A DNA stretch of 64,000 nt from Mucilaginibacter robiniae. Lineage in GTDB: Bacteria; Bacteroidota; Bacteroidia; Sphingobacteriales; Sphingobacteriaceae. The first letter of the stretch is position 1. Each line of letters opens with the position of its first letter. The stretch spans positions 186,001 through 250,000 of the forward strand of contig NZ_CP051682.1 in the NCBI RefSeq assembly GCF_012849215.1, written 5' to 3'. The notes under the pieces were generated by a model. It saw only the letters and a list, made by a program, of their open reading frames with translations, had not been told where the DNA came from and did no database searches. Positions 7,451 to 15,256 of the stretch are shown piece after piece. Position numbers and translations under genes: made by a program.

Positions 7451-8557
7451 ATGAATACAAATAGCTTATTCAGTCCCTTTCAACTGAAATCATTAAATAT
7501 AAAGAACCGTTTGGTTATGGCACCTATGACACGGTCTTTTTCGCCAGATGGTGTGCCTACGCCTGAAGTAGCCGCCTATTACCGCAAAAGAGCTGAAGGC
7601 GAAGTTGGTTTAATTTTATCAGAAGGCACAGTGATTGACCGGCCATCTTCATCTAATGATAAAGATGTTCCGCACTTTTATGGCAACCAAGCTCTAGCCG
7701 GTTGGCAGAACGTAATTAATAATGTACATAGCGCCGGTGGTGCTATGGGACCGCAAATTTGGCATATGGGTATTATGGACAACCACGCTTCAGGATGGAC
7801 ACCAGCTGAACCGTTTGAAGGTCCATCAGGTACCAATCGCCCAGATAATAACAACGGCAAAACCATGACTGAAAGCGATATTGCCGATACTATTGCTGCA
7901 TTTGGCCGTGCTGCTGCCGATGCTAAGCGCCTGGGTTTTGATTGCGTTGAAATACATGGTGCACATGGTTATTTAATTGATCAGTTTTTCTGGGAAGGCA
8001 CCAACGAGCGTACAGATATTTACGGCGGTAAAAACTTGCCAGAGCGCAGCCGTTTTGCCTTGGAGGTAATTAAAGAAGTGCGTAAACAAGTTGGTGATGA
8101 TTTTGCCGTGATTATTCGCCTATCACAATTCAAGCCTTCAGCTTATGATACTAAAATAGCCCATACACCTCAAGAACTTGAAGCTTGGATTAACCCTATG
8201 GCTGAAGCCGGTATAGATATTTTTCATTGCTCACAACGCCGCTTCTGGGAACCTGAATTTGAAGGTTCGGACTTGAACTTTGCAGGTTGGGCTAAAAAAG
8301 TAAGTGGTAAAGCTACTATCACTGTGGGTTCAGTTGGTTTAAGTGGTGATTTCTTTGGCGCTTTTGCCGGTGAAAGCTCTCAACCAAGTTCTTTAGATGA
8401 ACTGGTACGCCGTATGGATCGTGGCGATTTTGATTTAGTTGCTGTTGGCCGTCCACTATTATCAGACCCATTCTGGGTACAAAAAATACGCGAACAACGC
8501 ACCAATGAGTTGAAAGGATTCAGCAAAGAAGCTTTAGCGCAGTTAATAATTGATTAA
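7451..8557 (+). CDS. Old yellow enzyme family NADH:flavin oxidoreductase
   Basis: 368 residues with the FMN-barrel hallmarks: LFSPFQLKSLNIKNRLVMAPMTRSFS at the start, WHMG around residue 103, the substrate-binding pair in CVEIHGAHGYLIDQFFW (His-Gly-Ala-His), and the phosphate-binding end VGSVG...VAVGRPLLSDPFWV. Such enzymes reduce activated alkenes (enones, nitro compounds, quinones) using FMN and NAD(P)H in the cytosol. The upstream ArsR repressor suggests induction by an electrophilic compound, as with NemR-NemA pairs (analogy). Followed by a strong terminator. Confidence 0.9.
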   Translation: MNTNSLFSPFQLKSLNIKNRLVMAPMTRSFSPDGVPTPEVAAYYRKRAEGEVGLILSEGTVIDRPSSSNDKDVPHFYGNQALAGWQNVINNVHSAGGAMGPQIWHMGIMDNHASGWTPAEPFEGPSGTNRPDNNNGKTMTESDIADTIAAFGRAAADAKRLGFDCVEIHGAHGYLIDQFFWEGTNERTDIYGGKNLPERSRFALEVIKEVRKQVGDDFAVIIRLSQFKPSAYDTKIAHTPQELEAWINPMAEAGIDIFHCSQRRFWEPEFEGSDLNFAGWAKKVSGKATITVGSVGLSGDFFGAFAGESSQPSSLDELVRRMDRGDFDLVAVGRPLLSDPFWVQKIREQRTNELKGFSKEALAQLIID

Positions 8558-8581
8558 TTGTATCAAGTTTATTATACTACA

Positions 8582-8617
8582 TAAGCCCTAAAGCTATGCT
8601 TTAGGGCTTACTTTTTT
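8582..8617 (+). terminator. Rho-independent terminator of arsR-OYE operon
   Basis: A perfect 13-bp stem (8582-8594 with 8598-8610), followed by ACTTTTTT. Confidence 0.85.
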
Positions 8618-8749
8618 ATCTTATTAGGTGTATAAATATCTGTAAATGTAAGTTTTATCTATATTACATCAACAATATCAATCAAGCTAAGCCAGCAAAA
8701 AGCCCTACTTTGCGCAAACATTTTAAACGTTTATTGTTAACCTAATATC

Positions 8750-9244
8750 ATGAGTACGCAACCCACATCACCCGATATTTTTGAATTAGCCCGTTCTAAT
8801 AAGGCTGAAAAATTAAAAGAAGCTTTAACCGGCGCTGATATTAATGCTACAGATAGCCGAGGCTCTACCCCACTGATTGTTGCAGCCTATTATAATAATG
8901 CTGACGCTGTAAAGGTTATATTAGTGTCTGGTGCAGATACAGACTTGCAGGATGGTATGGGTAATACGGCCTTGATGGGCGTTTGCTTCAAAGGCTACAC
9001 CGAAGTTGGCCAGTTACTACTAGAACATGGTGCTACAGTTGATTTACCGAATGGTAATGGTGCTACTGCTTTAACTTTTGCAGCAACCTTCGGCCATACA
9101 CCATTAATTAAACTATTATTGGAACACGGTGCTAACAAAAACTTACGCGACCGTTTTGGTAAAAGTCCGATTGATTATGCCCGCATTCAGGAAAATATTG
9201 AAGGTTTGAAATTATTAGCCCCTGAGCTCCTGGAAGAAGAGTAA
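8750..9244 (+). CDS. Ankyrin-repeat protein
   Basis: 164 residues made almost wholly of ankyrin repeats of about 33 residues. Repeat signatures include DSRGSTPLIVAAYYNNADAV, DGMGNTALMGVCFKGYTEV and NGNGATALTFAATFGHTPLI, the last followed by LLEHGANKNLRDRFGKSP. No signal peptide, so probably cytosolic; ankyrin repeats mediate protein-protein contacts, and small bacterial ones often accompany catalases or regulators, but no such neighbour is present here. A clean ATG lies at 8750, with the promoter-like CTACTTTGC about 40 bases upstream. Confidence 0.9.
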   Translation: MSTQPTSPDIFELARSNKAEKLKEALTGADINATDSRGSTPLIVAAYYNNADAVKVILVSGADTDLQDGMGNTALMGVCFKGYTEVGQLLLEHGATVDLPNGNGATALTFAATFGHTPLIKLLLEHGANKNLRDRFGKSPIDYARIQENIEGLKLLAPELLEEE

Positions 9245-9288
9245 AATAGTATAGCTTTCCTGATTATAATTTTTAAAGACCTGTTTGC

Positions 9289-9600
9289 ATGCACCACCAA
9301 TTGAATAATGCTGCTATAAATGGTCGATTCAAGGTGAGCAAGGCTATGAGCATTGTGGGCATCGGTTATATACTAGCTGGCCATATAATTGAAGGTCGGG
9401 TTGAAGCAGGAAATATTATCAGGCTTAACCACTTAGATAATCTTGTTGCATATGTAGTTGACGCTGTTGAAACCATTGAATATGGAGAAACTAACAGTAG
9501 GGAAACGGCTCTAATACTAGAGCCAGTTTTAAATGGTTTTTCAGCGGAAAAGTTTTATGCTTTAGAAGGTCATAAGCTGGATGTTTCAAACAGAGTGTAA
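9289..9600 (+). CDS. Hypothetical protein resembling an isolated EF-Tu domain 2
   Basis: 103 residues. The segment FKVSKAMSIVGIGYILAGHIIEGRVEAGNII is laid out like domain 2 of translational GTPases (F-x-V-x...G-x-G-x-x-x-x-G-x-x-x-x-G-x-V-x-x-G), but there is no GTPase domain. Such stand-alone beta-barrels occur in Bacteroidota with unknown roles. It follows the ankyrin gene by 44 bases and may be co-transcribed. Similarity is by eye only. Confidence 0.55.
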   Translation: MHHQLNNAAINGRFKVSKAMSIVGIGYILAGHIIEGRVEAGNIIRLNHLDNLVAYVVDAVETIEYGETNSRETALILEPVLNGFSAEKFYALEGHKLDVSNRV

Positions 9601-9689
9601 ATAATTTTGCTTTCTTCTAAGTTAAACAACTTATAGGAGTAATAATTTCTATCTTTACAGCGTTCAAATGTTTTCATAAGTATAATATT

Positions 9690-9724
9690 GAGCCGGTACG
9701 TTGTGTTGTTCGTACCGGCTCTTT
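9690..9724 (+). terminator. Rho-independent terminator
   Basis: GAGCCGGTACG (9690-9700) pairs with CGTACCGGCTC (9711-9721) across a 10-nt loop, followed by TTTCC. It ends the ankyrin/EF-Tu-like unit. Confidence 0.7.
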
Positions 9725-9776
9725 CCGTTATATACAACTGATATAGCTAACAACTAGTCTAATTTAGTACATACTT

Positions 9777-9802
9777 TATATAGCTTTTGAAATAGCTATA
9801 TA
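9777..9802. repeat. Inverted repeat upstream of the Arg/His-rich protein gene
   Basis: TATATAGCT (9777-9785) and AGCTATATA (9794-9802) with an 8-nt spacer, about 65 bases upstream of the next gene. Could be an operator; no direct support. Confidence 0.35.
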
Positions 9803-9867
9803 CAATTTTTCACATCCCGAATAAACCTTAAGGTCTGAGTTAAGTTTAAGTATTAAATACAAATACC

Positions 9868-10107
9868 ATGAAGATCCTTAAAACGTTCGCTTTGCTGTTA
9901 TTTACAGCCATGACATTGAGCTTTGCTGACGCCGAAGCTAAAACTACTTCAGTTAGTCATTCAGTTAATACTACTGCTATCAGCCCGCAACAACACTGGC
10001 GCCCAGGTTACGGTCATCGCGTCTATCGTCGTCGTGTATATCGCAGACGTGCCTTTTACCGTCATCGTATGATGGACAGACATCGTTTTTATCACCGTCG
10101 TTACTAA
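9868..10107 (+). CDS. Small exported Arg/His/Tyr-rich protein
   Basis: 79 residues. Residues 1-24 form a signal peptide (LLLFTAMTLSFADAEA). The mature end is extremely basic: repeated RVYRRR, RHR and HRR blocks with many Tyr and His. No known fold; such basic low-complexity tails could bind polysaccharide, nucleic acid or metals (inference). The protein at 11081-11365 has a similar design (signal peptide plus Tyr/Arg/His-rich tail). Confidence 0.6.
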   Translation: MKILKTFALLLFTAMTLSFADAEAKTTSVSHSVNTTAISPQQHWRPGYGHRVYRRRVYRRRAFYRHRMMDRHRFYHRRY

Positions 10108-10131
10108 ACGTTGTATCTGATTAAAGTATAA

Positions 10132-10190
10132 CTTACTAAATAATAAAAGCTGTATCCTACAATAGGGTACAGCTTTTATTATTTAGTAAG
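10132..10190. terminator. Very long bidirectional hairpin terminator
   Basis: A 27-bp stem (10132-10158 with 10164-10190) containing a single G-T wobble, with a 5-nt loop. One of the longest hairpins in the window. It ends the Arg/His-rich protein transcript. The region from here to 10385 holds no gene except the leader of the RRM protein. Confidence 0.75.
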
Positions 10191-10385
10191 AATCCAAGAG
10201 TACATTTTAATAATATAAAGGCCTTAACGCTACACATGGCAACATCTACTTAACTCTCAAATAACAACCTTTAATTAGAAGCAAATAATTAAAAAAAACT
10301 ATTAAATAATATTTTGAAAAATTCAATTTTTTTCCGTTAATTGCGTTGTTAAGTAAGCATGCTTAACCTGTAATATTTTAATTAA

Positions 10386-10766
10386 ATGAACATTTTTGTA
10401 GGAAGCCTTCCCTATCGCTTAGAGGAAGCAGATTTGAAAGAACTCTTTGAAGCATACGGAGAGGTAAACTCAGTAAAGCTAATTATTGACCGTGAAACCG
10501 GCAGAAGCAAAGGTTTTGGTTTTGTTGAAATGCCTGACAGCGAAGCTGCTCAGAAAGCCATTGCTGGCCTTAACGGTGCTGAAGTAAGCGGCCGAGCAAT
10601 TGCTGTAAGCCAGGCTGAAGACAGAAAACCTAGCGGTGGCGGTGGCAGCCGTGGTGGTTTTGGCGGTGGCAACCGTGGTGGCGGTAGCTACGGTGGTGGC
10701 AACCGTGGCGGTGGCAACGGTGGCTATCAAAAAGATAACAACAGAGGCGGTGGCCGTTGGAGCTAA
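10386..10766 (+). CDS. RRM RNA-binding protein with Gly/Arg-rich tail
   Basis: 126 residues. Residues 1-80 form one RNA recognition motif with RNP2 (IFVGSLP) and RNP1 (SKGFGFVEM), including the aromatic residues that stack on RNA. Residues about 85-126 are a GGGSRGG/GGNRGGG low-complexity tail. Proteins of this design in cyanobacteria (Rbp) and Bacteroidota bind RNA and are often cold-induced. An AT-rich region of about 195 bases without a gene lies upstream and may hold a regulatory leader. Followed by a strong terminator. Confidence 0.9.
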   Translation: MNIFVGSLPYRLEEADLKELFEAYGEVNSVKLIIDRETGRSKGFGFVEMPDSEAAQKAIAGLNGAEVSGRAIAVSQAEDRKPSGGGGSRGGFGGGNRGGGSYGGGNRGGGNGGYQKDNNRGGGRWS

Positions 10767-10783
10767 TCGCAAATTATAATTAT

Positions 10784-10820
10784 ATAAACGCCGACTAAAT
10801 TTAGTCGGCGTTTATTTTTT
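10784..10820. terminator. Rho-independent terminator after the RRM gene
   Basis: A 16-bp palindrome, ATAAACGCCGACTAAA/TTTAGTCGGCGTTTAT, then TTTTT. It overlaps the last codons of the small convergent gene at 10812-10988. Confidence 0.82.
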
Positions 10821-10988
10821 GAGTATCTCTTCTAGTTCCAACATATTCAAGCTGCTACTTACAGCAGCTGAGCTACTCTTATGCTCAATCTTTTTCAGGA
10901 AAAGCTCGGTTGAGCTTAAATTGTTGGCATACAATAACGTTCCCCAACCTATTCCAGTACTATCTACAAAATTCAACTTTTCATACAT
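10812..10988 (-). CDS. 58-residue hypothetical protein
   Basis: Found by direct reading of a 260-base gap. From ATG 10988 to TAA 10812-10814 the frame gives MYEKLNFVDSTGIGWGTLLY followed by a region with helix-like LFLKKIEHKSSSAAV and LNMLELEEILKK. Composition is protein-like (balanced, few rare residues) and it fills the gap exactly. No hydrophobic segment; no recognised family. Its end overlaps the terminator of the convergent RRM gene. Confidence 0.45.
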   Translation of the reverse strand: MYEKLNFVDSTGIGWGTLLYANNLSSTELFLKKIEHKSSSAAVSSSLNMLELEEILKK

Positions 10989-11080
10989 TTATATTTAATT
11001 TACGGTTAAACTTTCAAATAAGGCTATAGTCAGATATTAAAAGTATGATGCTTAACCGCATTCAACCAACTAAATTATAA

Positions 11081-11365
11081 ATGACTATGAAACGTATAAC
11101 ATTTTTAGCAGTATTAGTAGTTGCATTATTTACTATCAACTCAGCCAAAGCACAAGTAGGCGTACACGTAGGTTTAAATTTTGGCACACCATATTACTAT
11201 CATCCACACTACTATCGTCCGCAACCGGTTATTGTAGCACCTCCTGCACCAGTAGTTTACAATGAGTACGGATATTATGCACGCCCTGCCGCTCCGGTTT
11301 ATTACCGACATGCTTATTATGCAAGGCACTTCTACCGCCCACGTATGGTTTACCGCAGATGGTAA
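11081..11365 (+). CDS. Small exported Tyr/Pro/His-rich protein
   Basis: 94 residues. Residues 1-24 are a signal peptide (FLAVLVVALFTINSAKA-QVG). The mature part has GVHVGLNFGTP, then Tyr/His/Pro/Arg-rich low-complexity sequence ending PRMVYRRW. Function unknown; the design resembles the protein at 9868-10107, and both may be envelope-matrix components (inference). A second ATG two codons later (11087) is an equally good start. A 25-bp hairpin follows. Confidence 0.6.
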   Translation: MTMKRITFLAVLVVALFTINSAKAQVGVHVGLNFGTPYYYHPHYYRPQPVIVAPPAPVVYNEYGYYARPAAPVYYRHAYYARHFYRPRMVYRRW

Positions 11366-11367
11366 TT

Positions 11368-11420
11368 AAACGTCATAAAAAAAGCTCCTTGAAAATCAAG
11401 GAGCTTTTTTTATGACGTTT
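11368..11420. terminator. Perfect 25-bp bidirectional terminator
   Basis: 11368-11392 pairs perfectly with 11396-11420 around a 3-nt loop, with A7 and T7 runs inside the arms. Sits between convergent genes. Confidence 0.85.
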
Positions 11421-11437
11421 TAGACTAGTACATAGTA

Positions 11438-12556
11438 TTACAGCAGCTCATCTAACTTCTTGCGCAACGCTGCTGGCTCTAAATTATGTTCTATAATTGT
11501 TCCAGTTTTGTCAATCAGAAAACTGTTGGGTATAGCATAGATACCGTAAATACTAGCTACTTTGCTATTAAAGGCTTTTAAATCTACCACATTTGTCCAT
11601 GGTAGTTTATCATCATTAACCGCCTGTTTCCAATTACTGTAATTAGCATCTAAAGATACTCCCAAAATCTCGAATCCTTTGCTTTGATACTGCTGATAAA
11701 CTTTGATTAGCTGTGGATTAGCCATCCGGCATGGGCCACAATTAGATGCCCAAAACTCTAAATAAATAACTTTATTATTTAAGCTAGATAAGCTAGTAGC
11801 CTTACCTTGTAATGTATTTAACTTAAAATCAACGTATTTATCTCCTATCTTAATATCCCGATTATAGTTGATATAATTTTTTATGCTTTTGCCATAGTCG
11901 GACTGCTTTATTGCCGGACTCAAATAACTATATAGTTGCTTTACTTTTTGTTTACCCCATTCTTCTTTATAAATATTTAAATCATTACCACTCACCAATG
12001 AGTTGCCGTTATCCCTAATAAATTGTTGCTCAATTAACATCTCCTGATCTATTGAAGCATTAAGTTGTCGTCTTAAATGTTGCGTGTAAGTTGAAGATGT
12101 ATCTTTGCCAATAAGTTGCTTAAGACTAAACTGCTTAGCTCTTACAGGCATAATCACCTTATTAAGCTTATTTTGGGTAAGTTGCGTAAATGATCCTTTA
12201 ACTATGGCCTGTTTAAACTTTCCCTTTGTGGCACTGTAATGTATAACTGTATTTTCAATCCATAAGTAACTATAATCCTGGCTATTTGGTAACAGCAAAA
12301 AAAAAGGCTTAGCCTTAACCTTTAAAGTACCTTTTATCAGGAACTTACCTTTCTTTAATATGGCTGAATCTAAGTTACTTTCAGTTTCTGAATCATGCAA
12401 ATAAATCTTGGTTCCGTCAGGGTAGCCTTTTATTTCACCTATAATCTGGAAACCTTTTTTATAAGATAGTGGTTCTTTGTTCTGAATAGTTTTATAAACG
12501 AAAGCAGTTGATAGTAGGCTTATAGTAGCTGTTGCAAATAACCATTTCGGTTTCAT
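11438..12556 (-). CDS. TlpA-like thioredoxin family protein with N-terminal DUF4369-type domain
   Basis: 372 residues. An N-terminal hydrophobic segment (4-22) exports or anchors it. Residues about 35-125 form a DUF4369-like beta domain (FQIIGEIKGYPDGTKIYL). After a helical linker, the thioredoxin domain starts at about 237, with LEFWASNCGPCRMANP: active-site Cys273 and Cys276, and the cis-Pro in IPNSFLID. Bacteroidota TlpA/ResA-like proteins act as periplasmic thiol-disulfide reductases. Partner oxidoreductase not identified. Single gene. Confidence 0.87.
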   Translation of the reverse strand: MKPKWLFATATISLLSTAFVYKTIQNKEPLSYKKGFQIIGEIKGYPDGTKIYLHDSETESNLDSAILKKGKFLIKGTLKVKAKPFFLLLPNSQDYSYLWIENTVIHYSATKGKFKQAIVKGSFTQLTQNKLNKVIMPVRAKQFSLKQLIGKDTSSTYTQHLRRQLNASIDQEMLIEQQFIRDNGNSLVSGNDLNIYKEEWGKQKVKQLYSYLSPAIKQSDYGKSIKNYINYNRDIKIGDKYVDFKLNTLQGKATSLSSLNNKVIYLEFWASNCGPCRMANPQLIKVYQQYQSKGFEILGVSLDANYSNWKQAVNDDKLPWTNVVDLKAFNSKVASIYGIYAIPNSFLIDKTGTIIEHNLEPAALRKKLDELL

Positions 12557-12631
12557 AGCATTTGTGGTTTAGGATGAATACTTTAAATATACTAATTTGT
12601 AACTACTTCACAATAACATCCCATAAAACGT

Positions 12632-12668
12632 AAAAAGCCCTGCTTACTTATTGTAAGCAGGGCTTTTT
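12632..12668. terminator. Hairpin terminator after YtxH gene
   Basis: AAAAAGCCCTGCTTAC (12632-12647) pairs with its exact complement (12653-12668), loop 5 nt. On the minus strand it follows the stop at 12683. Confidence 0.82.
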
Positions 12669-12682
12669 AAATAAAGTTTTAC

Positions 12683-13036
12683 TTATGCGCCTTGAATAGA
12701 ATCATTCACTTCGCTTGCAGTACCTTTTACTTTTGATTTTGCAGCGCCGTAAACATCAGAAGCTGCATCTTCAGCATCTTCTTTGTACTCGTTTGCGCTA
12801 CTTACTACACCATTTAATTTAGTTTTAGCTTTATCAACCAATGATGTGCTGTATTCTTTCAGATCATCAGCAGTAATCTGCGCTTTATCTTTGGTTTTTT
12901 CAATTAAGTCATTCACGTAATCAGCAATGTCTTCACGTAGTTCTGAGCCACTTTCTGGTGCTAATAATAAACCAATTGCAGCACCTGCTGCAGCGCCTAC
13001 TAATAATGCTGCGATAACTTTAGTTTGATCTTTCAT
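12683..13036 (-). CDS. YtxH-domain (gas-vesicle GvpP-like) stress protein
   Basis: 117 residues from the ATG at 13036. The N-terminal KVIAALLVGAAAGAAIGLLLAPESG is the YtxH hallmark: a glycine-zipper hydrophobic segment, then LLAP-x-SG. The rest is a charged amphipathic helix with many Lys/Asp/Glu/Ala, likely coiled coil. YtxH proteins are general-stress proteins of unknown mechanism. A TTG two codons upstream is less likely as start. Confidence 0.82.
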   Translation of the reverse strand: MKDQTKVIAALLVGAAAGAAIGLLLAPESGSELREDIADYVNDLIEKTKDKAQITADDLKEYSTSLVDKAKTKLNGVVSSANEYKEDAEDAASDVYGAAKSKVKGTASEVNDSIQGA

Positions 13037-13148
13037 GTTCAATTCTTTTAAGTAGATGATTTCTTTTATAACAACATTTAAAACTTATGGTTTAATTAAT
13101 TTTTACAAAAACGTAAATAAACCTATTAGAAAGTAGTTTTTATTATAC

Positions 13149-15017
13149 CTATGGTGTTATTAATGGAATAGAAAAGTAGAAAACAGACCCTTTTCCTTTT
13201 TCACTTTCTACCCAAAATTTACCATTATGGCGCTTAATAATTTCAGCAGCTACATATAACCCGATACCAAAGCCTGAAAAGGTTTGTTCATTACGGCCTT
13301 CTACTCTATAAAAACGATTAAATATTTTATTCTGATCAATAGGATTGATGCCAATACCATAATCTTGCACAGCAACCAAAGCTTCATTATACTTTATAGA
13401 TAATTTAACATCTACTCGATCATTTTCTGGAGAGTATTTAATGGCATTAGTCAGGAAATTGGTAATCACCTGTGCTATTCGGTCACGATCAGCCAACACG
13501 GTACAAACGCCTTCATGCTGGTAAACAATATCGTGGTGAGTAGCCGTATGCTGCACCTCTTCAACAGTTTCCTTCAGCAAATCATTTAACTTTACAGGTT
13601 CAGTATTCAAGCTTAACTGACCACTTTCCATTTTAGAAACATCCAATAAATCTGAAATTAAACGCGTAAGCTTGCTGATCTGCTTGTTAACTGTATTAAG
13701 CGATTTTTTCAAAAAATCATCATCATTGGCATCTTTATAAATATTAAGTAGCAATTGTACATAAGCTTTGATAGAAGTTATAGGAGTTTTAAGCTCATGG
13801 CTAGCCATGCCAATAAAATCATTTTTTATCTGCTCATGTTCTTTCATCTCGGTGATATCCATACCCGAGCCAATAAAACCAGCAAATGCTCCATCAGGCG
13901 AAATATGTGGTACCCCTTTCATCCCAATCCACCTGTAGGCGCCACTGTTGCTTTTCATGCGGTATTCAATATAGAATTCTTCACGGGTATCAAAAGCCTT
14001 ATTGTAGCGTTCAGCTACCCCATTCACATCTTGCGGATGCAGTAAATCACTTTGTAAATAGCCGCTATCAAAAGGTAAATGATGAGTGTCTGTAAATTGT
14101 AGCCAGCTTTTGTTCAGAAAAGTAGTTTCTTTTTCAGTATCCGTCATCCAGATAAGTACCGGAGCAGAATCGGCAATATTTCGGAAACGTTCCTCACTAT
14201 CCTTTATTAACTGCTCTGCATTCTTGCGCTCTGTAATATCCATACACGATCCTACATAGCCTGCAAAATTGCCGTTTGCTAAATACCGGGGTTTACCGCT
14301 GGCTGCTACCCATTGGGTTTTACCATCATTACGAAGTACTCTGAAATCAATCTCAAATTTTTTTTTCGAGTTACCATCACGTATATAACGCATGATTACA
14401 TGCTCACGATCTTCCGGCATCACAAATTCAACCCAACCACGGCCAAAATGAGCTTCTTTAGGTTGCCCTGTCCAATCAACCCAAGTCTGGTTTACAAATG
14501 TAATATTACCTTTAGCATCTACCATCCATAAGGCCGCATCTGCCGCATCAGTCATATCGGTAAGTAACTGTTGATGATCAACAAGCTGTTTACGAGAGGC
14601 AACTTTAGTTGTAACATCCAATCCGGTAATTACCACGCCATCAATATGCCCCTGTTGGTTGTAATATGGTGAATATACAAAGTCAAAAAACGTTTCTTTA
14701 ATCAAGCCATTATGCCAGTTAGACAGTACGGCAAAATCATGCATATAAGCAGTTTCGCCAGTATCATAAACATGCTCTACAGTTTCAAACCAGCCTCTCC
14801 CATCCAATTCCGGCCATATCTCACGCATAGGTTTATTTAGCAGATCCCGACCTGACCAAAGCTTGTGGAACACGGGATTAAAAAGCTCGCAAACACCTTC
14901 GCGCCATCGTAAAAGAACAACGGGCCCCGGCATTTGCATAAACAAATGTTTCAACTGATTATCAGTCTGATAAAAACTACCGGTTGATGAACCAGCATTA
15001 TCTGTTTCTGGCAGCAT
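13149..15017 (-). CDS. Multi-PAS sensor histidine kinase
   Basis: 622 residues, no membrane segments, so a soluble sensor. Three PAS/PAC units occupy about 20-140, 148-265 and 270-392, each PAC ending in a D-V/I-T-E/T signature (GSCMDITERKNAEQ, GSGMDITEMKEHEQ). HisKA has the H-box FIGMASHELKTPITS with phosphoacceptor His407; HATPase_c carries the N-box FLTNAIKYSP, a G1 motif QDYGIG and the G2 motif GFGIGLYVAAEII. No receiver domain or adjacent cognate regulator on this strand. Divergently oriented to the bacteriophytochrome, with 239 bases between. Similar in build to the kinase at 24081. The ligands of the PAS domains are unknown. Confidence 0.92.
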   Translation of the reverse strand: MLPETDNAGSSTGSFYQTDNQLKHLFMQMPGPVVLLRWREGVCELFNPVFHKLWSGRDLLNKPMREIWPELDGRGWFETVEHVYDTGETAYMHDFAVLSNWHNGLIKETFFDFVYSPYYNQQGHIDGVVITGLDVTTKVASRKQLVDHQQLLTDMTDAADAALWMVDAKGNITFVNQTWVDWTGQPKEAHFGRGWVEFVMPEDREHVIMRYIRDGNSKKKFEIDFRVLRNDGKTQWVAASGKPRYLANGNFAGYVGSCMDITERKNAEQLIKDSEERFRNIADSAPVLIWMTDTEKETTFLNKSWLQFTDTHHLPFDSGYLQSDLLHPQDVNGVAERYNKAFDTREEFYIEYRMKSNSGAYRWIGMKGVPHISPDGAFAGFIGSGMDITEMKEHEQIKNDFIGMASHELKTPITSIKAYVQLLLNIYKDANDDDFLKKSLNTVNKQISKLTRLISDLLDVSKMESGQLSLNTEPVKLNDLLKETVEEVQHTATHHDIVYQHEGVCTVLADRDRIAQVITNFLTNAIKYSPENDRVDVKLSIKYNEALVAVQDYGIGINPIDQNKIFNRFYRVEGRNEQTFSGFGIGLYVAAEIIKRHNGKFWVESEKGKGSVFYFSIPLITP

Positions 15018-15256
15018 ATAATAGATGTTAAAACTAAAGTCACTATTTAATTACACAATATCAACTATAATCTCCAATTCACTAGAATATTGTGTGTTAC
15101 ATTTATTTGGTATCAGCGAAACAGCCTATGTATACCTTTTTTTAATAAAAATAACGCTAAGCTGCTTACCAATAATTTGCAACAATTCAATTAAATGAAG
15201 TAAATTTCGCAGCCTTTTGTCTGACCCGTAATCCGATACTCTAATAACACATACTG

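Noticed and set aside
9868..10107. Arg/His tail as a possible antimicrobial or phage peptide
   Set aside because: No phage genes nearby and an ordinary signal peptide; nothing supports it beyond composition.
10348..10367. Palindrome GTTAAG...CTTAAC upstream of the RRM gene as a riboswitch or cold-shock element
   Set aside because: Six-base arms in AT-rich DNA occur often by chance; no extended structure seen.
10479..10772. Minus-strand frame opposite the RRM gene, rich in Thr/Ala
   Set aside because: It mirrors the repeated glycine codons of the RRM protein's tail; the RRM motifs prove the plus strand.
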